Positions 16,094 through 23,858 of a DNA stretch of 43,589 nt are shown in pieces; positions within the stretch are counted from its first letter, which is position 1; the number at the start of each line of letters is the position of its first letter. Source of the stretch: Deltaproteobacteria bacterium (GTDB taxonomy: Bacteria; Bdellovibrionota; UBA1018; UBA923); assembly GCA_016186905.1 (NCBI GenBank), contig JACPKS010000077.1:1-43589 (forward strand). The letters run 5' to 3'. The notes under the pieces are model-generated. The model ran no database searches. It was not told where the DNA came from and saw only the letters and a list, made by a program, of their open reading frames with translations. Made by a program: the position numbers and the translations under genes.

Positions 16094-16122
16094 TTGCACG
16101 ATGTTGCATTTAAAAATATCCT
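16094..16122 (+). promoter_or_regulatory. weak promoter candidate for the hydrogenase-like operon
   Basis: TTGCAC (16094-16099) and TATCCT (16117-16122) with a 17-base spacer lie 36 bases before the GTG. A short direct repeat TTGCA at 10-base spacing covers the -35 region. It is the only AT-rich stretch in the divergent intergenic space. Match to consensus is modest. Confidence 0.25.
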
Positions 16123-16157
16123 TCCGGATACGCCCGCTGTTTGCGCCGGAGGATCGC

Positions 16158-18155
16158 GTGCCCCTGTTCCTTGCATCTATTTTCGCTTTCATCGCCGCGG
16201 GGATTCTGTCCGCGCTGCCGCGAAAACGCCCGCGGGCAGCGGGTTTGGCAGGCGCGGGGGGCGCGGTGCTCGGCTCGCTCCTGGGAATCGCGAGCGCCGT
16301 CAAAACCCTGGCTTCCGGAGCCGGTGAAACCCTGCATCTGTCCTGGACCATTCCGTACGCGGCGGTTTCGTTTCAGCTCGAACCCCTGTCGTCTTTTTTC
16401 CTGCTTCTGGTCTTCGCCGTTGGGCTCGTGACGGCGATTTACGGTCAGGGCTACCTCCGTCACCACCACCCGGGAGGCGCGGCCCACACCTGGCTTTTCT
16501 TCAACATCATGGTCGCCAGCATCGCCGTGGTGTTCGCGGCCGGCAATGCCATCCTTTTTCTCATGGCCTGGGAGATCATGGCGCTTTCCTCGTTTTTTCT
16601 CGTGATCCTTGAGGGCGAAAAGGAAAGCACGCGGCGCGCCGGCCTGATTTACCTCGTGGTGACGCAGGCTGGAACGGCTTTGCTGCTCGTTTTTTTCATC
16701 CTGCTCGGAAACCACGCCGGTTCGTTCGATTTTTCCCGGCTGGCGTCGGCCGCCTCTCTTCCCATGCCGCTTGCCAACGCTCTTTTCATTCTCGCGCTGG
16801 TCGGCTTCGGCTCCAAGGCGGGTTTCGTGCCGCTTCACGTGTGGCTGCCGGAGGCGCATCCGGCAGCCCCAAGCCACGTTTCCGCCCTGATGTCCGGCAT
16901 CATGATCAAGACCGGCATTTACGGCTTGTTTCGCGCTCTGACGTTTCTGGGACCTCCGCCCTCGTGGTGGGGATGGGCGCTCATCGCCGTCGGCTTCGTC
17001 ACGTCCTGCTGGGCCATCCTTTTCGCGAGCGCCCAGCGCGACCTCAAGCGTCTGCTCGCTTATTCCAGCGTGGAGAACATCGGGATCATCGCCCTTGCCC
17101 TCGGTGTGGCTCTCTTCGGGGAGAGCGCCGGTCTTCCCGTTCTGACCATGCTCGGCGCCACTGCCGCGCTTTTTCACGTCCTGAACCACGCCGCCTACAA
17201 GACGCTCCTGTTTCTCGGGGCCGGTGGTGTTTCCATCGCGGCCGGCACCCTGGATCTGGACCGGCTTGGCGGACTCTTGAAGAAAGCCCCCTGGCTTGGG
17301 GCCGGCTTTCTGGTCGGCGCGCTCGCCATCTGCGGTCTTCCTCCGTTAAACGGTCTCGCAAGCGAGTTTCTCCTGTACCTTGGCGCGCTGCGGGCGGGGA
17401 TCAGCCAGCATGGGTTCGTGCAGCAGGCGCCGCTGGGACTCGCGATCGGCTCACTGGCGATATGCGGAGGCCTTGCGATCGCGTCGTTCAGCAAAGCGTT
17501 CGGCATCGTGTTTCTCGGGACCTGCCGCGGCAACGGCTCAGAACATTGGCATGCTCCGGGCCTCGCCATCCAGGCGCCCGTGGTTGTGCTCGGGTTCGTC
17601 TGCGTCGCACTTGGGCTTCTCGCCCCTTTCGTGGCCTCCGGGATCGCCTCGATCGTCCAGACCCACGGCCCGTTCAAGGGGGCGCTCGCGGCCTTCGATC
17701 CGGCACCGAGCCTTCGTCCGCTTTTTTGGCTCGCGGGGGCCAATGCCGGCGCGCTCATCGCCATCGCGCTCGCCGTCTGGCTTCGCCGGGCCTTGCTGAG
17801 AGGGCGGAACCCGGGGCGCGCGCCCACCTGGGACTGCGGCTATTCTTCCCCCACGCCGCGGATGCAGTATTCCTCCTCGTCGCTGGTTCAGCCCATCGCA
17901 TGGCTGTTCGGCGCGTTTCTCCGCCCGCGCGAGAAAGACCCGCAGGTCGTCGGCTACTTTCCGCATCACGCGGAGCACGCGACCGAGACCCCGGATTTCT
18001 TTCTTGAGCGCGTCTTCAGCCGCGTCTTCACCTCGGTCGACGGAGTGCTTTCGCGGCTCCGCAGGTTCCAGCACGGACGCCTTCAGGCCTATGTTTTCTA
18101 CATCCTCGTCACGCTGGTCGCGCTGCTGCTCTGGCATCTGGAGGTCGTGAGATGA
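16158..18155 (+). CDS. hyfB: Ehr/hydrogenase-4-like membrane subunit B (NuoL/HyfB family)
   Basis: A 665-residue proton-antiporter-type membrane subunit of the HyfB/NuoL family with many transmembrane helices. Conserved features include the charged Glu helix (LMAWEIMALSSFFLV), the TM7-8 lysine region (GFGSKAGFVPLHVWLPEAHPAAPSHVSALMSG) and DLKRLLAYSSVENIG. The length matches HyfB (about 670). GTG 16158 is chosen because GGAGG lies 5-6 bases upstream and the upstream ATG (16101) would add a basic, non-hydrophobic segment. It is the first gene of a six-gene operon and overlaps the next by 4 bases. It should be one of two ion-pumping subunits in this complex. Confidence 0.92.
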   Translation: MPLFLASIFAFIAAGILSALPRKRPRAAGLAGAGGAVLGSLLGIASAVKTLASGAGETLHLSWTIPYAAVSFQLEPLSSFFLLLVFAVGLVTAIYGQGYLRHHHPGGAAHTWLFFNIMVASIAVVFAAGNAILFLMAWEIMALSSFFLVILEGEKESTRRAGLIYLVVTQAGTALLLVFFILLGNHAGSFDFSRLASAASLPMPLANALFILALVGFGSKAGFVPLHVWLPEAHPAAPSHVSALMSGIMIKTGIYGLFRALTFLGPPPSWWGWALIAVGFVTSCWAILFASAQRDLKRLLAYSSVENIGIIALALGVALFGESAGLPVLTMLGATAALFHVLNHAAYKTLLFLGAGGVSIAAGTLDLDRLGGLLKKAPWLGAGFLVGALAICGLPPLNGLASEFLLYLGALRAGISQHGFVQQAPLGLAIGSLAICGGLAIASFSKAFGIVFLGTCRGNGSEHWHAPGLAIQAPVVVLGFVCVALGLLAPFVASGIASIVQTHGPFKGALAAFDPAPSLRPLFWLAGANAGALIAIALAVWLRRALLRGRNPGRAPTWDCGYSSPTPRMQYSSSSLVQPIAWLFGAFLRPREKDPQVVGYFPHHAEHATETPDFFLERVFSRVFTSVDGVLSRLRRFQHGRLQAYVFYILVTLVALLLWHLEVVR

Positions 18156-19069
18156 CCGGAGCGGCGGGAATGACCCAACTCGTTTTCGCGCTTTTCTGCG
18201 CGCCATTCCTGCTTGGCGTGGCCAACCGCGCGAAAGCGCTTTTCGCGGGCAGGGCGGGGCCGCCGCTCTGCCAGGCGTATTTCGACATCTGGCGTCTTTT
18301 TCACAAGAGTGTTGTTTACAGCACCACGACGACGTGGCTTTTCCGGGCGGGTCCCGTGGTCAGCCTGGCCGCGACCTTCGTCGCGCTTTGTCTCGCGCCC
18401 TGCGGAGGAGCGAAGGCCGTATTTTCGTTCGATGGCGATTTCATCGTGATGGTGTACCTGCTTGGCCTCTCTCGCGCGTTCATCGTGCTCGCGGCTCTCG
18501 ACACCGGCTCGAGCTTCGAGGGGATGGGCGCGAGCCGGGAGTTGCAGTTCTCGCTTCTCGCCGAGGTCGGGCTTCTGCTTTGCCTCTTCGCGCTGGCGTG
18601 GAAGACGGGGATGCTTGATGCCTCTTCGATCTGCGGTCAGCTCACGGTCGAGGCATGGAGACAGGAGGCCGGCGTTCTCAGCCTGCTCGCGGCGGCCCTG
18701 CTGCTCGTGCTCCTGGCGGAGAGCTCCCGCATCCCCTTCGACGATCCCAACACGCACCTTGAGCTCACGATGATCCACGAGGTGATGGTGCTCGACCATT
18801 CCGGGCCAGAGCTCGGGATGATCCTTTACGGCGCGTCCCTGAAGATGTGGATCCTCGGGACGTTTCTCGTGCGCCTCGTGTTTCCGCTGCGGACTGGGAA
18901 TTTCGCGGCGGATCTGGCGCTGTTCGGCGGAGCGATGGTCCTGCTCGCCGTCGGCATCGGGATCATCGAGTCGACCATGGCGAGGTTGCGGCTCCTGAAC
19001 GTGCCGAAGCTCCTGCTCGGCGCGGCCGCCCTTCCGTGCCTGGCGTTTCTGCTGAGCGCGGGGGGATGA
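18152..19069 (+). CDS. hyfC: Ehr/hydrogenase-4-like membrane subunit C (NuoH/HyfC family)
   Basis: A 305-residue NuoH/HyfC-type subunit that anchors the peripheral arm to the membrane. Family signatures are present: AGPPLCQAYFDIWRLF near residue 33, GASRELQFSLLAE in the middle, and ESSRIPFDDPNTHLELTMIHE with conserved acidic residues in the loop lining the quinone-like cavity. About eight transmembrane helices. The ATG overlaps the hyfB stop (4 bases), and the next gene starts 5 bases after its stop. Confidence 0.92.
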   Translation: MTGAAGMTQLVFALFCAPFLLGVANRAKALFAGRAGPPLCQAYFDIWRLFHKSVVYSTTTTWLFRAGPVVSLAATFVALCLAPCGGAKAVFSFDGDFIVMVYLLGLSRAFIVLAALDTGSSFEGMGASRELQFSLLAEVGLLLCLFALAWKTGMLDASSICGQLTVEAWRQEAGVLSLLAAALLLVLLAESSRIPFDDPNTHLELTMIHEVMVLDHSGPELGMILYGASLKMWILGTFLVRLVFPLRTGNFAADLALFGGAMVLLAVGIGIIESTMARLRLLNVPKLLLGAAALPCLAFLLSAGG

Positions 19070-19073
19070 GGCG

Positions 19074-19739
19074 ATGGGCATCCGGAACGGGTCGTTCGTG
19101 GATTTTTTGCTCATCGCGCTCATCCTGGGAAACCTCCTGCTCCTCGGCTCGAGCCGCCTGATGTCTTACATCCGGATCTGCGCGGCCCAGGGCCTGCTGG
19201 TCAGCGCCCTCACCTTCATTCTCCATCGCGGCGAAGTGAGCGCCCGAATCGTCGTGCTTGTCGTCGGGAGCGCGGTTCTCAAGGCGGGGCTGTTCCCATG
19301 GCTCCTGATCCGGGCCGTCCGGGTGGCTTACATCAAGAAAGAGATCGAACCCATCGTCGGATACTCGGCCTCGCTCATCTTCGGCGTGCTCATCCTGGCT
19401 TTGTCGCTCTGGCTTTCCGCGCGCCTTCCGATTCACGGCAAGGCGGCCGCCTCGTTCGTCCCGACCGCCGCGTTCTTCACGATCTTCACCGGCTGTTTTC
19501 TCATCGTCAGCCGCACGAAAGCCATCACCCAGGTCATCAGCTACCTGGTTCTCGAAAACGGCATCTACCTGTTCGGGCTTCCCTTCGTGGGCGAGGCCGC
19601 GCTTTTGATCGAGCTCGGAGTGTTCCTGGATCTCACGGTCGGGGTGGCCGTGATGGGGATCATCATCTACCATATCAGCAGGGAATTCGACTCGCTCGAC
19701 GTCAAGCACCTTTCCACGCTCAAGGACTGGGGCTCATGA
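19074..19739 (+). CDS. hyfE: Ehr/hydrogenase-4-like membrane subunit E (HyfE family)
   Basis: A 221-residue polytopic membrane protein with the HyfE pattern: NuoK-like helices in the first half, SAVLKAGLFPWLL, YLVLENGIYLFG with a buried Glu, and ELGVFLDLTVGVAVMG near the end. It is thought to help translocate ions next to the antiporter subunits. It overlaps hyfF by 4 bases (ATGA), showing tight translational coupling. Confidence 0.9.
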   Translation: MGIRNGSFVDFLLIALILGNLLLLGSSRLMSYIRICAAQGLLVSALTFILHRGEVSARIVVLVVGSAVLKAGLFPWLLIRAVRVAYIKKEIEPIVGYSASLIFGVLILALSLWLSARLPIHGKAAASFVPTAAFFTIFTGCFLIVSRTKAITQVISYLVLENGIYLFGLPFVGEAALLIELGVFLDLTVGVAVMGIIIYHISREFDSLDVKHLSTLKDWGS

Positions 19740-21262
19740 TCCAGGCTGGCGATTCCCTCGCGCTCTGGCTTCAGCTTCTTTTCCCCGCGGCCTGCGGCGT
19801 TGCCGTGTTCGCGATCCCGCGTCGGCGGCTGGGCACGGCGCTGCTCGCGGTCTCTTCCGCGCTTCACCTCTGCATCACGGCGTTTTTCTGGTTCGTGCCC
19901 AGGCGGGAGCTCGCGCTCGAGGGCTGGCTTGCGCTTGACGAGATCGGCAGGCTGTTCCTCGGAATCGTCAGCGTCCTGTTCGCCGCAGCGGCCGCCTACG
20001 TCGTCGGCTATCTTTCGCACCACCGGCTGCTGGCCCTGCAGAACGCCCAAGGGGATAAGGCCGCCGCGGCTTCCGCGGCCGAGCGGTCCGAGCGCATTTT
20101 CATCTCCTCGCTGCTGTTTTTTCTTTCCACCATGACTCTCGTGACCTTCTGCCAGCATTTCGAGCTGCTGTGGGTCGCGATCGAGGCGACGACGCTTGCC
20201 AGCGCGCCGCTCGTATATTTTCACCGTGGGCCGCACGCGCTGGAGGCCACCTGGAAATATCTCGTCATCTGTTCGTTCGGCATCGCGCTCGCGCTCCTCG
20301 GAAACTTCTTGTTGTCGATCGCGGCTCCGGCGCACGCGGGCGGGGCGCTGACCGTGAGCAGTCTTCTCTCGCGGGCCGCGCTCCTTGACCGGGCCTGGCT
20401 CAAGGCCGCCTTCATCTTCCTGTTCGTCGGCTATGGAACGAAGATGGGGCTCGCGCCGCTTCACACGTGGCTCCCCGACGCGCACAGCGAAGCGCCGAGC
20501 GCCGTGTCCTCGCTGCTTTCCGGGGCGCTTCTCAGCTGCGCGTTCGTCGGGATTTTGCGGGCGTTCCACGTCTGCGTGGCGGCTGGGCTTGGAAGCTTCG
20601 CGCAGGGGATTCTCGTGACGTTCGGGCTGATCTCGATGGGGTTCGCGGCGGTCTTCATCATCCGGCAGCAGGACTACAAGCGCATGCTGGCTTACTCGAG
20701 CGTGGAACACATGGGCGTGCTCTCCTTGAGCGTGGGGCTGGGCGGCGCCGCCGTCTTCGCGGGGATGCTCCACGCCATCGGCCACGCGCTCATCAAGGCC
20801 ATGCTTTTCCTGGTGGCCGGCAACATCCTGATCGCGTACCACACCAAATCCGCCAAAGCGGTGCGGGGGGTTCTCAGGGCGCTGCCGGCGTCAGGGGTGC
20901 TCTGGTTTCTCGGGCTCTTCGCGATCACGGGGTTCCCGCCTTTCGGGCTCTTCACGAGCGAATTCCTGATCCTGCGTTTCGCGCTGGAGCGGGGGCGCTA
21001 CGGCGTGGCGATCCCGTATCTGCTTTTCCTCTCGCTCATTTTCATCGGGATGGCCTCGGTGTCCCTGCCCATGCTGCTGGGGGAGCCGCAGGGCGCGGCC
21101 AAAACGCACGTCCCGCGGGAGTGGCGGTGGTCGATCCTCCCGCCGGTGGCGCTTGCGTTTCTGGCCCTCGCGCTGGGGCCTCACATCCCGCCGTTTCTCA
21201 AGGCCCGGATCGATGCCATCGCGGTGGAACTCAACACAGGCGTTCCCGGAGGCGCGAAATGA
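19736..21262 (+). CDS. hyfF: Ehr/hydrogenase-4-like membrane subunit F (NuoN/HyfF family)
   Basis: A 508-residue second antiporter-type subunit of the proton-conducting family. Recognisable segments are the FELLWVAIEATTLASAPLVYF helix with its key Glu, GYGTKMGLAPLHTWLPDAHSEAPSAVSSLLSG with the conserved Lys, and YKRMLAYSSVEHMG. The ATG at 19736 overlaps the hyfE stop; the open frame extends upstream to 19298, but only as a shadow of hyfE. It ends with a 4-base overlap into the large-subunit gene. Confidence 0.9.
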   Translation: MIQAGDSLALWLQLLFPAACGVAVFAIPRRRLGTALLAVSSALHLCITAFFWFVPRRELALEGWLALDEIGRLFLGIVSVLFAAAAAYVVGYLSHHRLLALQNAQGDKAAAASAAERSERIFISSLLFFLSTMTLVTFCQHFELLWVAIEATTLASAPLVYFHRGPHALEATWKYLVICSFGIALALLGNFLLSIAAPAHAGGALTVSSLLSRAALLDRAWLKAAFIFLFVGYGTKMGLAPLHTWLPDAHSEAPSAVSSLLSGALLSCAFVGILRAFHVCVAAGLGSFAQGILVTFGLISMGFAAVFIIRQQDYKRMLAYSSVEHMGVLSLSVGLGGAAVFAGMLHAIGHALIKAMLFLVAGNILIAYHTKSAKAVRGVLRALPASGVLWFLGLFAITGFPPFGLFTSEFLILRFALERGRYGVAIPYLLFLSLIFIGMASVSLPMLLGEPQGAAKTHVPREWRWSILPPVALAFLALALGPHIPPFLKARIDAIAVELNTGVPGGAK

Positions 21263-22800
21263 TGGCGAACGAGCTCCAAAAAATCGGAAACGCCGAGCCC
21301 GTCGCCCTCCTCAAGATCCCCGTTCTCGCGATCTCGGAATGGCGCGAGGCGGTGCTGCAGGAGGTGAGGGCAGGGGCCAGGATCTGCGCTTTGTTCGCGC
21401 TTCCGCCGCGGGACTCTCCCGTGGATCCGGCTGACGGATTGGCCCGTTTCGGCGCCCTGAAATCCCGGCTCTACGCCGTGCTCGGTCACGATCGCGAGGC
21501 GGCGCTCGCTGTTTGCGCTACCGATGTCGAAAAAGCCTATCCGAGCCTCAGCCAGGTGATCCCACAGGCGCACTGGTTTGAGAGGGAGATCGCCGAGACC
21601 TGCGGCGTGATTCCGCAGGGGCATCCGCGCTTGAAACCCATCCGCGCTCCGCTGTCGGATGCCCCGTTTTTCGAGGTCGCCGGCGATTCCATCCACGAGG
21701 TCGCGGTGGGGCCCGTTCACGCCGGCGTGATCGAGCCCGGGCACTTCCGCTTTCAGTGCCACGGCGAGCAGGTTTTCCATCTGGAGATCGCGCTCGGTTA
21801 CCAGCACCGAGGCGTTGAGCGCGCGCTCATCGGTGGTCCGGGCTTGCGCACGTTGCATTACATGGAAACCTTGTCCGGCGATACCAGCATCGGCCATGCG
21901 CTGGCCTACGTTCAGGCGATGGAGCCGCTCGTCGGCATCGAGCCGCCACGGCGGGCCGCGGCCATCCGCGGCATCGCGCTGGAGCTGGAGCGGCTGGCCA
22001 ACCACGTCGGCGATCTCGGGGCGCTGGCTGCCGACGTGGGGTACCTTCCCACGGCGTCGTTTTGCGGCGGATTGCGCGGGGATTTCCTCAACCTGACGGC
22101 GCGGATTTGCGGAAGCCGCCTGGGGCGAAAGCTGCTGCGCCCGGGCGGTGTTTGCTTCGACCTTCCCGAAAACGCGGCGGTTGAATTCACGCGGTCGCTC
22201 GAAGGCGCGCTCAGGCACGTGAACGAGGCGGCCGAGCTTCTCTGGAGCCGGTCTTCGGTGCTGGGCCGCTTCGAGCATGTCGGCGTGGTATCCGCGGAAA
22301 CGTGCACGGATCTGGGGCTTGTGGGGCCCGTCGCGCGCGCCTGCGGCGTGAAAAACGACGTCCGGGCGGACTTCCCGTCCGGGATCTACCGGCATGCGAA
22401 AGTCGCGGTGGCGACGCACGCCGGCGGCGACGTGTTCTCGAGAGCGCGGGTCAGGTGGCTCGAAATCCAGGAGTCCGGACGGCTCATCCGTTCGCTGCTG
22501 TCGGAGCTTGCGGAGGGCCTCGCGGAGGGTCCCATTTTGCACGAGGCGTTCCGCGCCGGCCGCGCAGCACCCGTGCTTGCGCCGGACCGGCTTGTCGTCT
22601 CCCTGGTGGAGGGCTGGCGCGGGGAGATCTGCCACGTTCTCATCACCGACAGGAACGGCCGGATCGCGCGCTACAAGGTGATCGATCCGTCGTTTCACAA
22701 CTGGAGCGGGCTTGAGATGGCGCTTCGCAATCAGCAAATCTCGGATTTCCCGCTTTGCAACAAGAGTTTCAATCTGTCCTATTGCGGGCACGATCTGTGA
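21259..22800 (+). CDS. NuoC-NuoD-like large subunit without [NiFe] cysteines (Ehr-type)
   Basis: A 513-residue fusion of a NuoC-like domain (about 1-150) and a large-subunit domain related to HycE/HyfG and NuoD. GYQHRGVER and LELERLANHVGDLG are typical. In hydrogenases the metal site needs RxCGxC and DPCxxC. Here the corresponding places read SGDTSIGHA and DPSFHNW, so all four cysteine ligands are missing. The second resembles NuoD of complex I. The protein should therefore not bind NiFe or make H2. This matches the energy-converting hydrogenase related (Ehr) complexes, whose reaction is still unknown. ATG 21259 is chosen for GGAGG 6 bases upstream. Confidence 0.9.
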   Translation: MMANELQKIGNAEPVALLKIPVLAISEWREAVLQEVRAGARICALFALPPRDSPVDPADGLARFGALKSRLYAVLGHDREAALAVCATDVEKAYPSLSQVIPQAHWFEREIAETCGVIPQGHPRLKPIRAPLSDAPFFEVAGDSIHEVAVGPVHAGVIEPGHFRFQCHGEQVFHLEIALGYQHRGVERALIGGPGLRTLHYMETLSGDTSIGHALAYVQAMEPLVGIEPPRRAAAIRGIALELERLANHVGDLGALAADVGYLPTASFCGGLRGDFLNLTARICGSRLGRKLLRPGGVCFDLPENAAVEFTRSLEGALRHVNEAAELLWSRSSVLGRFEHVGVVSAETCTDLGLVGPVARACGVKNDVRADFPSGIYRHAKVAVATHAGGDVFSRARVRWLEIQESGRLIRSLLSELAEGLAEGPILHEAFRAGRAAPVLAPDRLVVSLVEGWRGEICHVLITDRNGRIARYKVIDPSFHNWSGLEMALRNQQISDFPLCNKSFNLSYCGHDL

Positions 22801-22825
22801 GCGGCGGTTTCATGGTGGAGGAGGG

Positions 22826-23605
22826 ATGCTAAAGGAGCTGTTGGCGCGACTGCATCAGGGGCATCGGACGATCCCGTTTCCCAGGGAGGAACCGGTTCTC
22901 CCGGAGCGCTACCGCGGCCTTCCCGCGATCTCCGCCGCCAATTGCCGGGACGGCTGCAGGGAATGCGAAAAGGCCTGCCCCACCGAGGCGATCACGTTTG
23001 CCGGTGGCGGAGACCTCCGCCTCGACCTTGGACGATGCCTGTTTTGCTCCGCCTGCGAGGACGCCTGTCCCACAGGCGCCATCCGCTTCACGCGCGATTA
23101 CCGCATGGTCACGCGGGAGCGCGCGGCACTCCTGCTCGGCGACGCGAAGACCCTCGAGCTGGCGCGCGCGCTCGAGGAGCGGATGCTTCGCGTCTTCGGC
23201 CGCTCGCTCAAGCTCAGGCAGGTGAGCGCCGGCGGCTGCAACGGCTGCGAGGCGGAAGTCAGCGTGCTCAACACCGTGGTTTTCGATCTCGGCCGTTTCG
23301 GGGTTCAGTTCGTGGCTTCGCCCCGGCACGCCGACGGCCTGCTCATCACCGGACCCGTCACGAAGAACATGAGACTCGCCTTGCGGAAAACCTACGATGC
23401 GGTGCCTGCCCCGAAGTTCGTCATCGCCGTCGGGGCGTGCGCGATCTCGGGTGGCCCCTACGCCGGGCACCAGGAGGCGTGCGGAGGCGCGGAAAGCGTC
23501 GTGCCCGTCGATCTTTTCATCCCGGGCTGCCCGCCCCATCCCGTCACGACGCTGGACGGCTTACTGCGGCTCCTGGGGCGACGGGGCCGGACAGTCATTC
23601 GTTGA
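22826..23605 (+). CDS. ferredoxin-NuoB fusion, small subunit of the Ehr-type complex
   Basis: A 259-residue fusion of a two-cluster ferredoxin (NuoI/HyfH-like) and a NuoB/HyfI small subunit. Cluster ligands are all visible: Cys40, 44, 47, 51 and Cys71, 74, 77, 81 for two [4Fe-4S] clusters, then Cys138, Cys141, Cys205 and Cys235 (GGCNGC, VGACA, PGCPP) for the N2-type cluster next to the large subunit. In most relatives these are separate genes. The first cluster has an extended spacing, C-x3-C-x2-C-x3-C. The ATG at 22826 follows GGAGGAGGG. It is the last gene of the operon. Intact clusters beside a large subunit without NiFe imply electron transfer to something other than protons. Confidence 0.9.
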   Translation: MLKELLARLHQGHRTIPFPREEPVLPERYRGLPAISAANCRDGCRECEKACPTEAITFAGGGDLRLDLGRCLFCSACEDACPTGAIRFTRDYRMVTRERAALLLGDAKTLELARALEERMLRVFGRSLKLRQVSAGGCNGCEAEVSVLNTVVFDLGRFGVQFVASPRHADGLLITGPVTKNMRLALRKTYDAVPAPKFVIAVGACAISGGPYAGHQEACGGAESVVPVDLFIPGCPPHPVTTLDGLLRLLGRRGRTVIR

Positions 23606-23821
23606 GGTAAGTTCTCCAGAACAGCGGCTCTACATCTGCGGCAAAAATCAGGCGAGGTTTAACATTTGTGGACGTTCGCCAGTTGAAGAGTTCATCCAGA
23701 ATCCCCTCGCTCAGTCCGCTTGCAAGAACAGCCGGCGTAGATCAGGGCCGAGATCAAGATTGTGGATCATCAGCAGATCGTCTCTGGCGTCGAGAAAAGG
23801 ATTGTTTTTTAAGTCGCTTGA
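23595..23821 (-). pseudogene. possible decayed gene on the minus strand, unidentified
   Basis: The 254-base space between the two operons has protein-like minus-strand sequence in two frames. One (about 23821-23711) reads NNPFLDARDDLLMIHNL...RRLFLQAD and stops. The second (about 23717-23595) reads SEGILDELFNWR..RLIFAADVEPLF and ends in TGA inside the previous gene's 3' end. Joined by a frameshift they would give one continuous ~70-residue segment. I do not recognise it, and no start codon is apparent. Chance is possible. Confidence 0.3.
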
Positions 23822-23858
23822 TCATACATGACTTAGGCTCTCGGAGGCTTTGGGGCCT

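Noticed and set aside
16110-17189. Long minus-strand open frames within the hydrogenase-like operon (also 18098-19123, 19667-20842, 21181-22791)
   Set aside because: All are antisense shadows with Arg/Glu/Gln-rich composition opposite well-supported membrane or enzyme genes.
21259-23605. Calling the operon a functional [NiFe] hydrogenase
   Set aside because: All four metal-binding cysteines of the large subunit are missing.
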